From NCBI GenBank assembly GCA_963693365.1, contig CAVNZM010000005.1, positions 1,612,001 to 1,676,000 of the forward strand: a DNA stretch of 64,000 bases. The letters run 5' to 3'. Position numbers and translations under genes: made by a program. A model generated the notes under the pieces. That model made no database searches. It had not been told where the DNA came from and saw nothing but the letters and a program-made list of their open reading frames with translations. This stretch comes from Amoebidium appalachense (lineage: Eukaryota; Ichthyosporea). Within the stretch, counting starts at the first letter, position 1, and each line of letters begins with the position of its first letter. This document shows, in pieces, positions 13,648-25,752 of this stretch.

Positions 13648-14690
13648 GATATGCGTGGGTATGGCAGGACTTATCATCACAGCCCTGGGAATAACTCCTG
13701 GGAATTCGATGTGCGTGGGCCGTTCTGAATTCGAAAGTCTACATGTAGGCTCTAATTTTAGCCTATGTACAGGTAGGAGTCAAGGACGTCTGTGCATACG
13801 TTGGACTCATGATCAAGCGACTGATTGAGTTCACCTACTGTGGCTATGTCTCTGCCTATGTATTTGCAAATTTTAAGTGACTCCATGATAAGAAAGAACA
13901 TTTACTACGGGTGAGTCCGCTGCATGAATCACGGAATTGTGCTGGCCCATCAGGCCAACCCGTCACCTGCGAAGCCTCGTGACAAAAAAGTTGATCAACC
14001 GTACCGCTCATGATCAGACTCATGATCATGATCTTGAACAACTTGAATGTGAGTCGTGAAATCTCTGTGGAATCCAAGAGCTTCAAGGTCACCGTGCACG
14101 TGGTTCGGATGATATGAAAGTACAGTAGGGCCGTAGTATTAGCCTGGGCCGAGCCCGGCTGTCGCCACGTGACGTGCGACGAGCTGGTAGTTGCCAGTGC
14201 GGCGCTGCCTTCCGGCAGCTCCTTCTAGCAGTCAGGTAGGCTCGTTCACATGGCGGCCCAACTTTCAAACACTGGCATTTGCGTAGACCGGGCTGCTTTC
14301 GAATTCGCGCGCACAAAGTACAATAGCCAGTGCGGCGCTGTCTTCCGGCAGCTCCTTGTAGCATTCATTTTGGGGCGTTGATCATTTCGGGGCGTTAAAC
14401 CAACCACCGCTTCTCCCATTTTATCGTCTGGGCGCTGACCAGCCAAGAGCTGTGTATCTTGAACAGGGGGGGGATTACGGAAAAAAATCGTCGTAATTAC
14501 GATTAACGAAAGACCCCGATACAAATAAGGTTAGGCCCTGTGCCGTCGTAACAGCTTTCGTATCAGATGCATAGCATTATAAAAGCTTTAAGGCCCCCTA
14601 ATATCTAACTGTACCTTATTTTTTCAATATTTCTGTTCAAGAACATATCTACAGCGCTTCTCATAAGCAATATCGAACCCCGACAAGTGT
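13648..14690. other. Intergenic DNA with a short direct repeat
   Basis: No gene recognised. A roughly 38-bp unit starting GCCAGTGCGGCGCTG is duplicated at about 14192-14229 and 14331-14368. Confidence 0.5.
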
Positions 14691-14711
14691 CCAGGGCTTG
14701 TAAATTTGCGA

Positions 14712-14738
14712 TACAGTATGCGTCCACGCATAACATAC
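14712..14738 (+). repeat. Palindrome-containing repeat, left copy
   Basis: A 27-bp word containing the perfect palindrome TATGCGTCCACGCATA. The same word occurs inverted at about 17895-17921. The two could mark the subterminal ends of one element that contains the ORFs at 15140 and 15895. Confidence 0.6.
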
Positions 14739-15139
14739 TCCACGCACAACATAACGTCGACGCCGATTTTCAAAAATCTTAACATACTGACCTCGGTCAT
14801 TTTTCGGGATTATGTTAGCGCACCAAGGGGTCCTATACATAGTAGGACGAGTAATCGGGTTTATCTGGTCAGTTTAGACCCCCTATGTTTAGTATTTCGA
14901 TCTCTTTCCCAGACAAAACAGTGGTTCGCCGTGATTTCAACGACCGCCCAAAGCTCGCCAGGGCCAATGATAGGCGGCGGCCGCACATCGCATGGTATGC
15001 AAAGGACTCATGTGGCAGACTATGTCGATAAACGAGCAGAAACATACGAAGGCCCTAACTAGTTCGAAGCAGTCTTGTATAGCTAGTTTTTACATCCTAG
15101 TCATATAGGCAGGTTGAATGCATATTAAACCCACCGATC

Positions 15140-15640
15140 ATGACCAAGCCAGTAGTCCAGGTGCAGGCAGCAGCACTTGGGGCGTTGAATAGTGCACTGC
15201 ACACAGTAAATGAGGCCACAGACAAGTTTCAGGAAACTACCCAAGAAGCCCAAGCAATCATTTCTGAGGGTTTTGTAAACGCAAACAACACAATCAACAA
15301 CGCAACCACACGTGCAATTGCACAAGCCGAAACGGCAAAAGCACAATTGCGCTCGCACATGGAGAGTTTAGAGAGCCGCAGAGCCCCCACACGCGCGGAA
15401 TCGCTGAGTCTTTTCCGTGTGAGTTACGGTAATGGTTTGGAGCTTGATGAAACCCTGAATACGGATTTGTATGAGGCAAAGGGGGAGGGGTTGCCTCTTA
15501 CTCGTGTAGGTGTGTGGTGCCAAATTCGTGGTGTGAGAGTAAGGTGGGGGGGTTTACGCTGTTTACTCGAGGCAAAGAGAACCAGTCTCAGGTATGGGGG
15601 GGGGTTTTGCTCGGAATATCCCCTCAGCGGTATATCATGA
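15140..15640 (+). CDS. Hypothetical coiled-coil protein
   Basis: 166 codons from ATG. The first half is Ala/Gln/Asn/Thr-rich with heptad character (NEATDKFQETTQEAQAIISE), a likely coiled coil. The part after residue 110 looks less coding-like and may be intron or read-through. It faces the unidentified minus-strand ORF at 15895-16464, and both lie between inverted palindromic repeats, so it may belong to a mobile element. I do not recognise the family. Confidence 0.35.
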   Translation: MTKPVVQVQAAALGALNSALHTVNEATDKFQETTQEAQAIISEGFVNANNTINNATTRAIAQAETAKAQLRSHMESLESRRAPTRAESLSLFRVSYGNGLELDETLNTDLYEAKGEGLPLTRVGVWCQIRGVRVRWGGLRCLLEAKRTSLRYGGGFCSEYPLSGIS

Positions 15641-15741
15641 TCACGTACATAGATGTCGGGTGGTGACTATATATCAGGGTTTACTTTCTCTACGAGACAC
15701 CATAAAGACTACAAGGAGAAATCAATTAGTTGGGGTTCCCC

Positions 15742-15744
<3 letters not shown>

Positions 15745-15781
<37 letters not shown>

Positions 15782-15813
15782 GGGCTCCCCTCGGGACACT
15801 CGGTATCAGCTGG

Positions 15814-15886
<73 letters not shown>
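15745..15886. repeat. Poly-T followed by (GT)n
   Basis: About 33 T at 15745-15777, then a GT array of about 70 bp at 15815-15886 between the two hypothetical ORFs. Confidence 0.9.
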
Positions 15887-15890
<4 letters not shown>

Positions 15891-15894
15891 TGCG

Positions 15895-16464
15895 CTATAA
15901 TTTTGTAGTGATGTGTTTCTCAAGCCAATCAATACATCTAATAAACAGGTCGTAGTTACGCGTGTTTAGTATAAAATCAAGGATGTTGTAATTTACAGGT
16001 AGGCTATCTTTCTGGGTGTCTGTTGTGAATGTGACGTGTGTGTGTTGCGGTATTATGTGGTCTATCAAACTACATTTGGCGATACATGACCGGTTAAACT
16101 GGTGTGTGTGTGTGTTGTTTGGGCATGCAAATGATGCCACCTTATACTTATTAGATCTCCACTGTATAGCACGTGTACAGTAAAAGCGTGGTAATTGATC
16201 AATAATACCATCAGCTAGAGAAAGACCAGTTCTACAGGAAGGTAATATGTATTTAGGTGTTATACACTTGCGAGTGCCATATTTGGCAATATGGTTGAGG
16301 CGGTCAGTATATATAAAACGAGACATAAGGCTTAGTTTTTCAAGGTGTATGCTTTCATCGGGTCTAGTGTCGTGTGGTATCTTTTTCCATTTGTTATATT
16401 GCGTGGTTATCTTGTGATTGTGTACATGTTTAATAAGTAAGTGGCAGTCCAAAGTCACACACAC
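15895..16464 (-). CDS. Hypothetical protein, possibly mobile-element encoded
   Basis: 189 codons with ordinary, non-repetitive composition (for example KCITPKYILPSCRTGLSLAD and NILDFILNTRNYDLFIRCID). The length of the uninterrupted frame and the lack of low complexity suggest real coding sequence. No catalytic motif or family was recognised. It may be a fragment of a mobile-element protein, since the surroundings contain only repeats. Confidence 0.4.
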   Translation of the reverse strand: MCVTLDCHLLIKHVHNHKITTQYNKWKKIPHDTRPDESIHLEKLSLMSRFIYTDRLNHIAKYGTRKCITPKYILPSCRTGLSLADGIIDQLPRFYCTRAIQWRSNKYKVASFACPNNTHTHQFNRSCIAKCSLIDHIIPQHTHVTFTTDTQKDSLPVNYNILDFILNTRNYDLFIRCIDWLEKHITTKL

Positions 16465-16600
16465 ACTATTGCGGGGTTTATTTGTATTTGTGCCCAGGGG
16501 AGAAGGGGAGAGAGAGGGGAGGAAAGAGGGGAGAGGTGAGGAGGGGACAGGTCGGTGTGAGGGAGCAGAAAGGCTAGTACGTCCTTGTTTGTATGAGTTG

Positions 16601-16640
<40 letters not shown>

Positions 16641-16823
16641 CTTTTTTGGTTTGGTCCCCTTGAAAAAAATTAGTATGTTTTTATTATTATTTGAATCAAA
16701 TACTTATTGATTTCCTCTATATTTACTTATTTAGCGGGTTGGGGAGGAGGGGAGGGGGGGGGGGGTGGGGGGGGGGGGGACTTGATGTACTAAATGCTAG
16801 ACTTTCAAGATTGATTTAGATTT

Positions 16824-16942
<119 letters not shown>

Positions 16943-17097
16943 CACACACACACACACATAGGCTTTCACGCTTTCACTCTTCTTCTTTTTTTTTTTTTTT
17001 TTTTCAAAGTTTTTTTTTTTTTCCCCGAATTTCCCTTTTTTTTTTTTTCACCATCTCAAAAAGGAACTAGTATAAGTATTCTTTGTTTATTCATTCA

Positions 17098-17674
17098 TTT
17101 GATCAATTTATTATTTTATTTTTTTTTATTTTATTTTTTTTTATTTTTTTATTTTATCACGTTTTGTTCCCGGAGGGCCTTTTCAGGCCCTCTAGGGAAA
17201 CTACTGTCTACCACACAGCACCGACAGTACACTAGTTAAGGTGCTATCTATGAGTTCAGCTAAGCTAAACCATCCTTCACAACCTAACTATAAGTACACA
17301 CTTTGCCCAGGGCTACTACCCCAGCCACGCCGGCAGGAGGCTCCAGTCCTCCCCTCCATTCAAAACCTAGCAATAAACGTTAACCGAGGGCTCTCATTGG
17401 TCGATCTACAGTATTGGGAAGGGCTAGGTGTTGTGTATAATATTTACGGTGGGTATGGGTGGATGATGGGGTGTGGTGGTGGTGGTGGTGGGGGGTTGCT
17501 GCCTAACATTATGTGTTGTTGTACGTATGTTGTGGCGATGTTTTTGTGGACTAAAAGGTGGGTTTTACAGGGCACACCGGGTCTGTGTGTGTTCCGGCAG
17601 TCAGAACAGGCCGGCCGGGTGTGTGTGGGGGGTGTATTTGTTGGTGTTTTGGGTTTTTGATCAATTTATTATTT
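17098..17674 (-). mobile_element. Non-LTR retroelement 3' fragment with 19-bp TSD
   Basis: TTTGATCAATTTATTATTT occurs at 17098-17116 and 17656-17674, a long target-site duplication. Between them, read on the minus strand, the insert ends in a stem-loop (GAGGGCCTGAAAAGGCCCTC), then CCGGGAACAAAACGTGATAAA and an A-rich tail. This is the architecture of a LINE-type 3' end. The tail resembles that of the SINE at 47.4 kb. No reverse transcriptase is present, so it is a 5'-truncated or non-autonomous copy. Confidence 0.75.
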
Positions 17675-17771
17675 GTTTACTACTATATTTATGTCATTTA
17701 GCGGTTTGCGGATTCCCCGCCCGATGGAGAGGCCCAGTGTGGCCTCCTGGGCGGGCGGGAGGGCGGGCGGG

Positions 17772-17772
17772 G

Positions 17773-17810
<38 letters not shown>
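17772..17810. repeat. Poly-G tract
   Basis: Nearly 40 consecutive G, preceded by a GGGC-rich stretch. Confidence 0.9.
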
Positions 17811-17811
<1 letters not shown>

Positions 17812-17894
17812 AACATAATCGAGACGGGCTCTGGGAGCCTATTTTTAGATACTAATTAAAATTTAACATAACGACCTCGACCCTTGTCGGGGCG

Positions 17895-17921
17895 GTATGT
17901 TATGCGTGGACGCATACTGTA
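17895..17921 (-). repeat. Palindrome-containing repeat, right copy
   Basis: Inverted copy of the word at 14712-14738, again containing TATGCGTCCACGCATA. It is followed at about 17943-17976 by a word (GTTCGCCCCGTT, then GCTCGCTACGCTCAC) that recurs with a few changes at about 19304-19337. Confidence 0.6.
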
Positions 17922-18059
17922 CTGAATTTGTAAAAACGCGTAAGGTTCGCCCCGTTCGGCTCGCTACGCTCACTAGTTATCTGAACGCATTCCAAGATCC
18001 AATATTAAAATATCCATTCCCAATCATGTACCGTGTCAGTTTTTCAAGTTAGGCGCGCA

Positions 18060-18958
18060 CAGGGTTAGACAATACCCGGAAAATACCCTACAAAATACCC
18101 CACCCGGAAAACAAAATACCCCACTTGCAGAGGGACGGGGTACTCTACCTTGGGCGACTAGGGTATTATGGGGTACACAAGGGTTATAGGGTATACATAC
18201 AAGGTTTTTGTGTCTATATATGTCTGCCTGGCTGCCTCTGTGCCATGCATACTTGCATATCTTTCCGTCGAATAAATCCAGTCAAAAGAAAAAGTTACCT
18301 ACATGAAAAAGCACTCTTTCTGGGGGTCTATTCAATCCCGGATATTGAGGGCATCGATTCCACTTGTCTATCTCTAAAATGAAATATCTCGTTCTATCGT
18401 CACAATGCCTATTTGGAATTCAATCAGTGAAGGCTTTGGGGCGGGCTCGGGCGGACCCGGGGCCCGCCAGCCGGGGGAGAAGATGGGGGCCCCGGCCGGA
18501 GAGAGAGAGAGGGGAGGGGGAGGGGGGGGGGGGGGGTACAGGGGGGGTTGTTAAGATTAGGAAGGCTATTATCAGTATTGCGTAAGGGAGGGTTGAAAGG
18601 TGCTTGCCTAGCAACACAATGTCTCTATGCTGAGATAAACAGGCGAATATAACACCTAAACGAAAGTATTAGACTGGCTGTCTCAGGTTATAATGGTGCG
18701 GGTAGGAGCGGTAGGCGGGTGGTTACATGCGTGGTGAAAAACAAGACTGAGTTTTCACCAGAACCATGTGTGTTTTGGCTTCTCGGGCTGCCAGGTACAG
18801 GATATATTTACATATTAGCAGATAGGTATGCATAAATATATCTGATTTATCCAAAGTATGTTTATCCCGGAAATACCCCACCTTTCGCGAGGCCAAAATG
18901 CGTGACGTCACAAAACCTTGGAAAATACCCGACTGTGAAACCCAAATGTCGAACCCTG
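18060..18958. mobile_element. Non-autonomous TIR element, copy 1
   Basis: Starts CAGGGTTAGACA and ends in the inverse of CAGGGTTCGACA (11 of 12 match), about 0.9 kb. Its left 100 bp (rich in AATACCC) and right 345 bp (18613-18958) are shared with the element at 25541-27837. The interior has no transposase. CAGGG-type ends occur in hAT-like and related cut-and-paste elements. No clean target-site duplication was found, so the superfamily is not assigned. Confidence 0.7.
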
Positions 18959-19028
18959 CTCACATGCGCACTACAAAGAATAACACGATCGTCATTTTTA
19001 ATCTTCCGCCAACGTACCGCAGTGCTAA

Positions 19029-19425
19029 TTTTGATCTGGAACCTTATACATAGGGGATTTTTGAAACTGAGAAGTCCATCGAATTCTAGCGGAATTTTGC
19101 AGATTTCACACAATTTTTCTAATAGAACAAAGTTTTGGGTATTAGGAAAGTTTGTAGGGGATGAAAAGGCGCGCAACAATGATTTATAAATAGATTATCG
19201 GGGTGGTCCGATGCTTCCTTCATCCTCAAAATCAACAAAAACCGTCCACCCTTGTCCTGGGTTTCGAGGCGTTGCCAGGCTCACTCGCGGGCCGAGCGGA
19301 ACGCGGTTCGCCCCGTTTGGTTCGCTACGCTCACCAGAGGCTGGCACATTCCCGATCGCCATTTTTAATTTTCCGCCAACCGCGGGCAGTACCTCAGTGA
19401 TACGGCGTTCCCGCATTCCAGCTGC
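19029..19425. repeat. Dispersed repeat B, copy 1
   Basis: 19029-19265 matches 25018-25245 over about 230 bp with scattered changes (shared words include GGGGATTTTTGAAACTGAG and GGCGCGCAACAATGATTTA). The word near 19385-19424, read on the other strand, matches the start of the second copy (about 24974-25001, CCGTATCACTGAGGTACTG), so the two copies are partly rearranged. Confidence 0.75.
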
Positions 19426-19470
19426 TGGAATGCAGTTCCCGGGAACAAACACGGGTCGATCCAGGGGCTA

Positions 19471-19571
19471 GTTCCCGGGCCAGAACCGTGGTTCCCGGCT
19501 CGAAACACTGGTTCCCGAGTTTGAAACAGTGGTTCCCGGCTCGAAACACTGGTTCCCGGGCCGACCCGCAA
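19471..19571. repeat. 20-bp tandem repeat, five copies
   Basis: Units begin GTTCCCGG and have the consensus GTTCCCGGCTCGAAACACTG. Copies start at 19471, 19491, 19511, 19532 and 19552, the third being 21 bp and the last diverging. Confidence 0.85.
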
Positions 19572-20733
19572 CTGACGTCATACAGATGACGTCACACAAC
19601 CTGCCACGCTGGCGCAGGGCTGGAAATTGTAGGCCGTACGCTGCCGCGTCACATGCGACTCAGCATGCGACCCCCGTATCATCAGTACGTATAATGGTGC
19701 ATATGGACTAAATACTAGTGAGGCTTTATATCAGGCTTTATTATAAAGAAATATGTTAGTATTTGTTTTATTCAAAATGTAGTTAGAAATAATGTATTCC
19801 GCGAGCACCTATGTATAGCTACTTTTGCCTGCAGGCAGTGTGTAAATATATCCGGCACCGCCCCAAAATGTGCATTACAGTACACGGTGCTCATACTTAC
19901 GATGGGAAATTCACTCCTTTCCCCCTCTCATGCCCCCCCCCCCCCCCCCCCCTCCTCCCCCCCCCCCCCCCTCCCCCTCGCCGATCTCCCCTCCCCCCCC
20001 CCCTTACCTAGTGCAAATATATCCTGAATTGACCATAACGCATTACTACGCGTACGTACACTTTTTTAATTTTTCTCTTTTTATATGGTTATCTGTCTGT
20101 ATTCTATGTATAAGTACAGAAGAAAGATTGAAAGCACGTATTTAGCAGGCTCATAGTAGGTATGTGGTCCATATCGCTTGGCAATAATGAGGTGATTGCG
20201 GTGGGGCCTGACATAAGTGTGGCTAAGTGTGCCGTGTGAAATGTGCAAAGTTTTCCGAAAATATCCACCGTATATCTACATCGATTTGCATTTGATTGAT
20301 GAAGAGTCATCCAGGGCTCTACACCTCTCAGGTGGCTATTGCTCAGACGGCAGCTTTTTTTTGAAAAAAAAGGGGGGGGGCATTTGAAAAGAAATTTTGG
20401 CGACATTACATATCTGCACTGTAAAAGGGCAGTGGGATACTGTGTACACCACACCATGGCCATTCACTAAGCTATCTCAGGCGGATATCTACTGAGGAAA
20501 GGTGTGTGCCTCCCTGTTCATTCGCGGTCCCAAAACCCTAAACGATTGGCCAAGAGCGCACCAGGAAATACGGAATTGGAGACCCCGACACAGTGCACCA
20601 CTATGTAAACAGAACGTTTCACACCTTTTCGTGGCTTCAAAAGGCTATGCAACCCGAGAACACACAGTTCAGTTCGCTTCCACTTTTCAAATTTGGGCCT
20701 TGGGGTAGCCTTTGGTGGGCTTGCTTTGTGAAG
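19572..20733. other. Intergenic region before the CXC-domain gene
   Basis: Contains C-rich runs at 19934-20004 and a T8/A8/G9 cluster at about 20348-20380. No gene recognised. An ATTGG word at about 20545 is the only promoter-like element noticed; no TATA box was seen. Confidence 0.45.
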
Positions 20734-21134
20734 ATGGGGCGCCCTCAGGCTGGTAGAATGTGGGGCTCCACAATATCTGCGTGCACACATCACAAAACAT
20801 CCTGGCTTCTCATCCTTGTGGGTCTGTTGCTGACCGCCCACATCATTTCTGCTGTGAAAAATGGGGCACAGAACAGGTCTTCCTCGCCCATACTATATCC
20901 GGAATGTGACGACAGTGGTGACGAGGTGGGTGGCTCAGGCTGTTAGTGGCTGTGTCAGTGAATTATGTTTGTGTTTCGCACTTGTACATCTTGCATTGCC
21001 CAATGCATTGTGACCTGTTTGATTAGCGATTCGCAATGACATCTTGCATGGCCCGATGCCACGTGACCATCGATTAGCGAATACGTTTTACACAACTCTT
21101 GTTCATTGGGTCTTCAAATCTATAGTTCATCCCC

Positions 21135-21170
<36 letters not shown>

Positions 21171-22461
21171 CGCAGGGTGGGTTGCCATGTGTATAAGTAT
21201 ACATAATAGACGGATCATGGTGATTGCCACGTCTTTAAAAAACAGTATTAACTTTTGTGCTCTAACACAGTTTGTTGAAGTCCCTGCTCCACAACCGGCC
21301 CCGGTGCCAGATGTGCTGCGTGAGGATGTGCCTGCAGATGCACAGCCCCAAGGTCAGCCGCAGACGGGACGCAGGAGCGGGGATGATGACCACTTTTTCT
21401 GTTACATTGATTCAAATGCTGTTGCAAATCACCTTTCCCTAGCACCGTAATAGAGCCACCAACGCCCACCAATCCCCGTGCACGGTTAGCCTCCATTACG
21501 TCTGGCGGAAACAAGGACAAGAAGCCACTTTTAGCATCATGGCAGAGGACACTTTTAGCATCATGGCAGAGGACAACAGCAAAGACCAAGGGCCCGAAGG
21601 TAATAGATATATGGTTGTGTCATAATGCACAGTTTTTCAGTGGTTTTTCACGAGGCTGCTTTTTTTATGTTAGAGAGAGGGGGGGGGGGGGGGGGAGGGG
21701 GGAGGGGGGGGGGGGGAGAGGGTCACGGGGGGAAGGGGGTTGGGGGGGGGGGGGGGTTTAGGACATGGGGGGAAACACAGGGGATTGGTGTGTTGTATGG
21801 GTGTGTGGGAGTGTGTGAGAGTGGGGAAGGGTGGGGGGGAGGGGGAGGGGGGGGGATAGTCTCTGCTACGTTTGCAGGCACCATGTTTGCAAGGCACAAA
21901 AGGTGCTGACTACACATTCTTTGTGCACAGGGATGCATGAACCGGACCAGTCGAGTGGTGATGAGGATGGCGGTCGCCTCCTTCATCCGGGGGAACCACC
22001 TCACATGATGCTGGGGCCACCTTCCATAACGGTTCAGCAAGTGAGGGCAACACTACATCTCAGCAGAAGGAGTTATCTGCCTCAGAGACTGGTAAGATGG
22101 CGACATGTATTGGCAGCTCTGCTCGTGAAAACACATATATACCTGCCCTTTCCTACCAATACCTTCCCCTCCCCACCACAGAGTACTCACATTCCTTCCC
22201 CCCCCCATCCCCCCCCCCCCTCGCCCTCCCCCCCCCCCCCCTCTCTCCCAACCCACCTGGTGTCATAAAAGGTAAAGCCACCTCCATATCTGACACCACA
22301 CACATAAGTACAAATTCGGACTCAGCTCCACACCGGCAATGATCCCCCTTCACCCTACATTAATTTTTGCCAAACCATCATAAAACCCGACTGTGCAATC
22401 CGAAGACGGACCAGATTCCCCCCTTCCCCCTCCCCCCCCCCCTCCCCCCCCCCCCCCCCCC

Positions 22462-22505
<44 letters not shown>

Positions 22506-23995
22506 CCTCCCTCCCTCTCCCCACACACATACACACGTTTTTCCGCACCCCCCCCCCCCCCCCCTCAGGCTCTCTCTCTCTCCCTCCCTCTCCCCACACA
22601 CTTACACACGTTTTTCCGCACCCCTCCCCTTTCCAACAATCCTACGGGCTCATCTTACCTCATCCCACGTGCAATACACAGGCATGACATGCAGCTGTGG
22701 CAAGAATCGTGCAACATCAAAGACGGATACAGCGTACTGCACCGGCAAAGGCCCGGGAAATGGTCGGTGTGCGTGCAATGTAAAGGGTGTCGGTTGTAGC
22801 CGCCAGTGCAAGTGTTATAATTGCAGGAACCCTTTCGGCCGCCATGTACGCAAGGGGGCCCCAGCCCGCACTCGCAAGCGCCATCGGGCCAGTGCAGCTT
22901 CGGCACCCACTAATGGCAACGCGAGCACCACTGTTAGCCAGAAGCTACCAAGGATTCGTGGCTCCCGTTTTCTTGTTTCAGTCGGAGAGCCATTGCGCAC
23001 GGGCAAGTGGGCCATATCAGAGTCTTTGGCCATTCAAGTTATTGTCGAGGCAGCAATACGGAATGGTGTGGATCTCCTCCCAAGCCCCCACTCTCCCCTT
23101 CCCCCCCCCCTCTTCTCCACTGGCCCCCACCCCCCCTCGCCCCCCCCTCCCCCCCCCCCACCACCACCACCATAACCACCACACACCACCGCCTCCCCTC
23201 CTCCCCACCTCCGCTGGGCCTATGATACTCAGAGCCGAACATGTCACTAGGGCGCACACATATACATGCACATTACATGCATTCACACACTGAGGCGCAC
23301 ACACAAACATGCATACAAACGCTTTTACGTATACCACTTGCAGTAGACACGTAGACATGTATTCTTCTTCTCATACAGCTTGTGACTGCCGCATGCTAAC
23401 ACGTTGTAATTGTAACCATACTGCAGGTGTCGAGGTAACAGCCGACGAGGTTCTAAAGACGTACGACCAGCTGCGACTTATCCACAACCTAGCGGAGGGT
23501 TGGCGATAGTGCTTCAATCCTCCGCGCACACACGGTTAAACAAATTCAAGCCAAAAATCGACCATTACATGAGACGGAGGCATTTGTTATCAGCCTTGTC
23601 AAATGCAGCAGCGTCAGCCAAAGGCAGCTGCCGCACCGCTACGGTCCCACCTTCCCAGCAACCAAACATGCAGCAGGGGGTGGATCTAATGGATACATCT
23701 GGCGGCAGCTCACCGCCAAATTTCCCAATTGTTCCACCGAGTCAGGGCACCTTGGCTCCCAGCGGCCGATTCTGCCCCATATACGCAATCCTTTCCCCAA
23801 TCCATGCCGATGGTTCCACCAAACGCGGTTCAAGTTCACCAGATCGTGGGATATTTGTGTTGTGCTTGTGGGATGGGCTGCCCCATGATGCCACATTATG
23901 TCGGTACGGTCGTGCAATGTGTAAATCCGCAATGCCGGCGCTACGTGCTGAGATTAGCTGGTCCATATGGCCATCAAACATGGGCCTGGAAGTAG
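20734..23995 (+). CDS. Tesmin/TSO1-type CXC-domain protein, multi-exon
   Basis: Likely exons: 20734-20925, 21271 to about 21352, 21443-21599, 21931-22091, 22682 to about 23090, 23427 to about 23995. The start region has a hydrophobic segment (SWLLILVGLLLTAHIISAV), a signal anchor or signal peptide. Acidic and proline-rich segments follow. The exon at 22682 holds a cysteine cluster, TCSCGKN then GRCACNVKGVGCSRQCKCYN then CRNPFG, which matches one CXC unit of CRC domains (zinc- and DNA-binding in tesmin/TSO1/LIN54). The last part has a possible second zinc site (YLCCACGMGC, VQCVNPQC) and a stop at 23993-23995. Phases do not fit at three joins (21352/21443, 22091/22682, and within 23490-23740), so this is either a decaying gene or an assembly with small indels. 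A hydrophobic N-terminus on a nuclear-type domain is odd; the first exon may belong to another gene. Confidence 0.55.
21526..21573 (+). repeat. 24-bp in-frame tandem duplication inside an exon
   Basis: CACTTTTAGCATCATGGCAG plus AGGA occurs twice back to back (21526-21549, 21550-21573). In the frame that continues into the next exon it encodes TFSIMAED twice, which supports that frame. Confidence 0.85.
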
Positions 23996-24040
23996 TTCGT
24001 GGGGGAAAGGGCGGAGGGTACGTGCCAGGGGTGAGGTTGG

Positions 24041-24480
<440 letters not shown>

Positions 24481-24860
24481 TTTCCACAATGTACATGTTC
24501 TGTATGTGTGAATCTCCGACTGTTTGTGTCCGTAAATCAGTATGTCTACATGCAGGTAGCTAGACGTTTTATATCAAGTGATGTATCATGTTTTTTGTGT
24601 CATGTTTTGTGTCATGTCATGTTCATGTCATATAATCAGTTGTACGCGTACGGATTCTAGCACCTGTTACATGTACTTGTGAGTAGAAGTTTCTGTAGAT
24701 CTAGAGTATGGGGGCGCCATTTATGGTATGTGTATATACATGTACTGTAGACCATCTGTATACGCGTACGTGCAGCAGTGCCACGTCTGCATTTATTTAA
24801 TAAATGTTAGCATGTATCATACAAGTACAGTCGATAAATTGGCCTCTATACCAGGCGGCA
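24481..24860. other. Intergenic DNA, no gene seen
   Basis: AT-rich and unique-looking, with short repeats of TCATGTT near 24590-24630. No coding exon or RNA gene recognised. Confidence 0.5.
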
Positions 24861-24863
24861 CTG

Positions 24864-24922
24864 CCCCCCCCGTCCCCCCCCCCCCCGCCCCCCCCCCGCC
24901 CCCCCCCCCCCCCCCCCCCCCG

Positions 24923-24963
<41 letters not shown>

Positions 24964-24975
24964 CGCCGCCCCCCG
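24864..24975. repeat. Long poly-C tract
   Basis: About 110 bp that is almost pure C with a few G and T interruptions. Proline or glycine frames through it are artefacts. Confidence 0.9.
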
Positions 24976-25245
24976 GGAACACCGTATCACTGAGGTACTG
25001 CCCAACCGCGGCGCTAGTCTTGACCTGGAATCCTATAGGGGATTTTTGAAACTGAGAAGTCCAACGAATTCAAGCGGAATTTTGCATTCACACAATTTTT
25101 CTAAGAAAACAAGGTTTTAGGTATTAGGAAAGTTTGTAGGGGATGTAAAGGCGCGCAACAATGATTTAGATGGTTGGGGATGTCCGAAGCTTCCTTCATC
25201 CTCAAAATCAGCAAAAACCGTCCGACCTTGTCCCGGTTCGCCGGC
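24974..25245. repeat. Dispersed repeat B, copy 2
   Basis: Second copy of the repeat at 19029-19265, here directly preceded by the CCGTATCACTGAGGTACTG word that is inverted and downstream in copy 1. Confidence 0.75.
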
Positions 25246-25676
25246 CATCACAGGGGGATATCTACGCTTAACAGCACGCACATCACTAATAGTATGTTCC
25301 GCCAGCTCAAAGGCATGCGCACCACCAGCCCTTGCGCACCGGCCACGATCATCATTATGAATCTCCCTCCAACCTCGCTCTGTGGGGTGGTCAGAGTAAG
25401 AACCGTGTTTCGACGACAATGGGAATGTAAGTCGCATGTTGCTATGGAACGAAATCTGCCTCGATTTGATTGGTTCGGCATGTCAGCCATTGAACCCCAC
25501 CAATCAAATCGAGGCAAACTTTGGACATCCGGCTCACATCCAGGGTTAGACAATACCCCAAAAATACCCTAAAAAATACCCCGCTGCCAGAAAAAAATAC
25601 CCCGCCTGGAAGAGGCTGGGGTACACTACCCTTCCTGCGTAGGGTACGTGGCCGGATAGTGGAGTGTACATATAGC

Positions 25677-25677
<1 letters not shown>

Positions 25678-25711
<34 letters not shown>

Positions 25712-25712
25712 T

Positions 25713-25750
<38 letters not shown>
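25678..25750. repeat. Poly-C then poly-T compound tract
   Basis: About 34 C (25678-25711), TT, C, then about 35 T to 25750. It lies inside the second TIR element. Confidence 0.9.
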
Positions 25751-25752
<2 letters not shown>

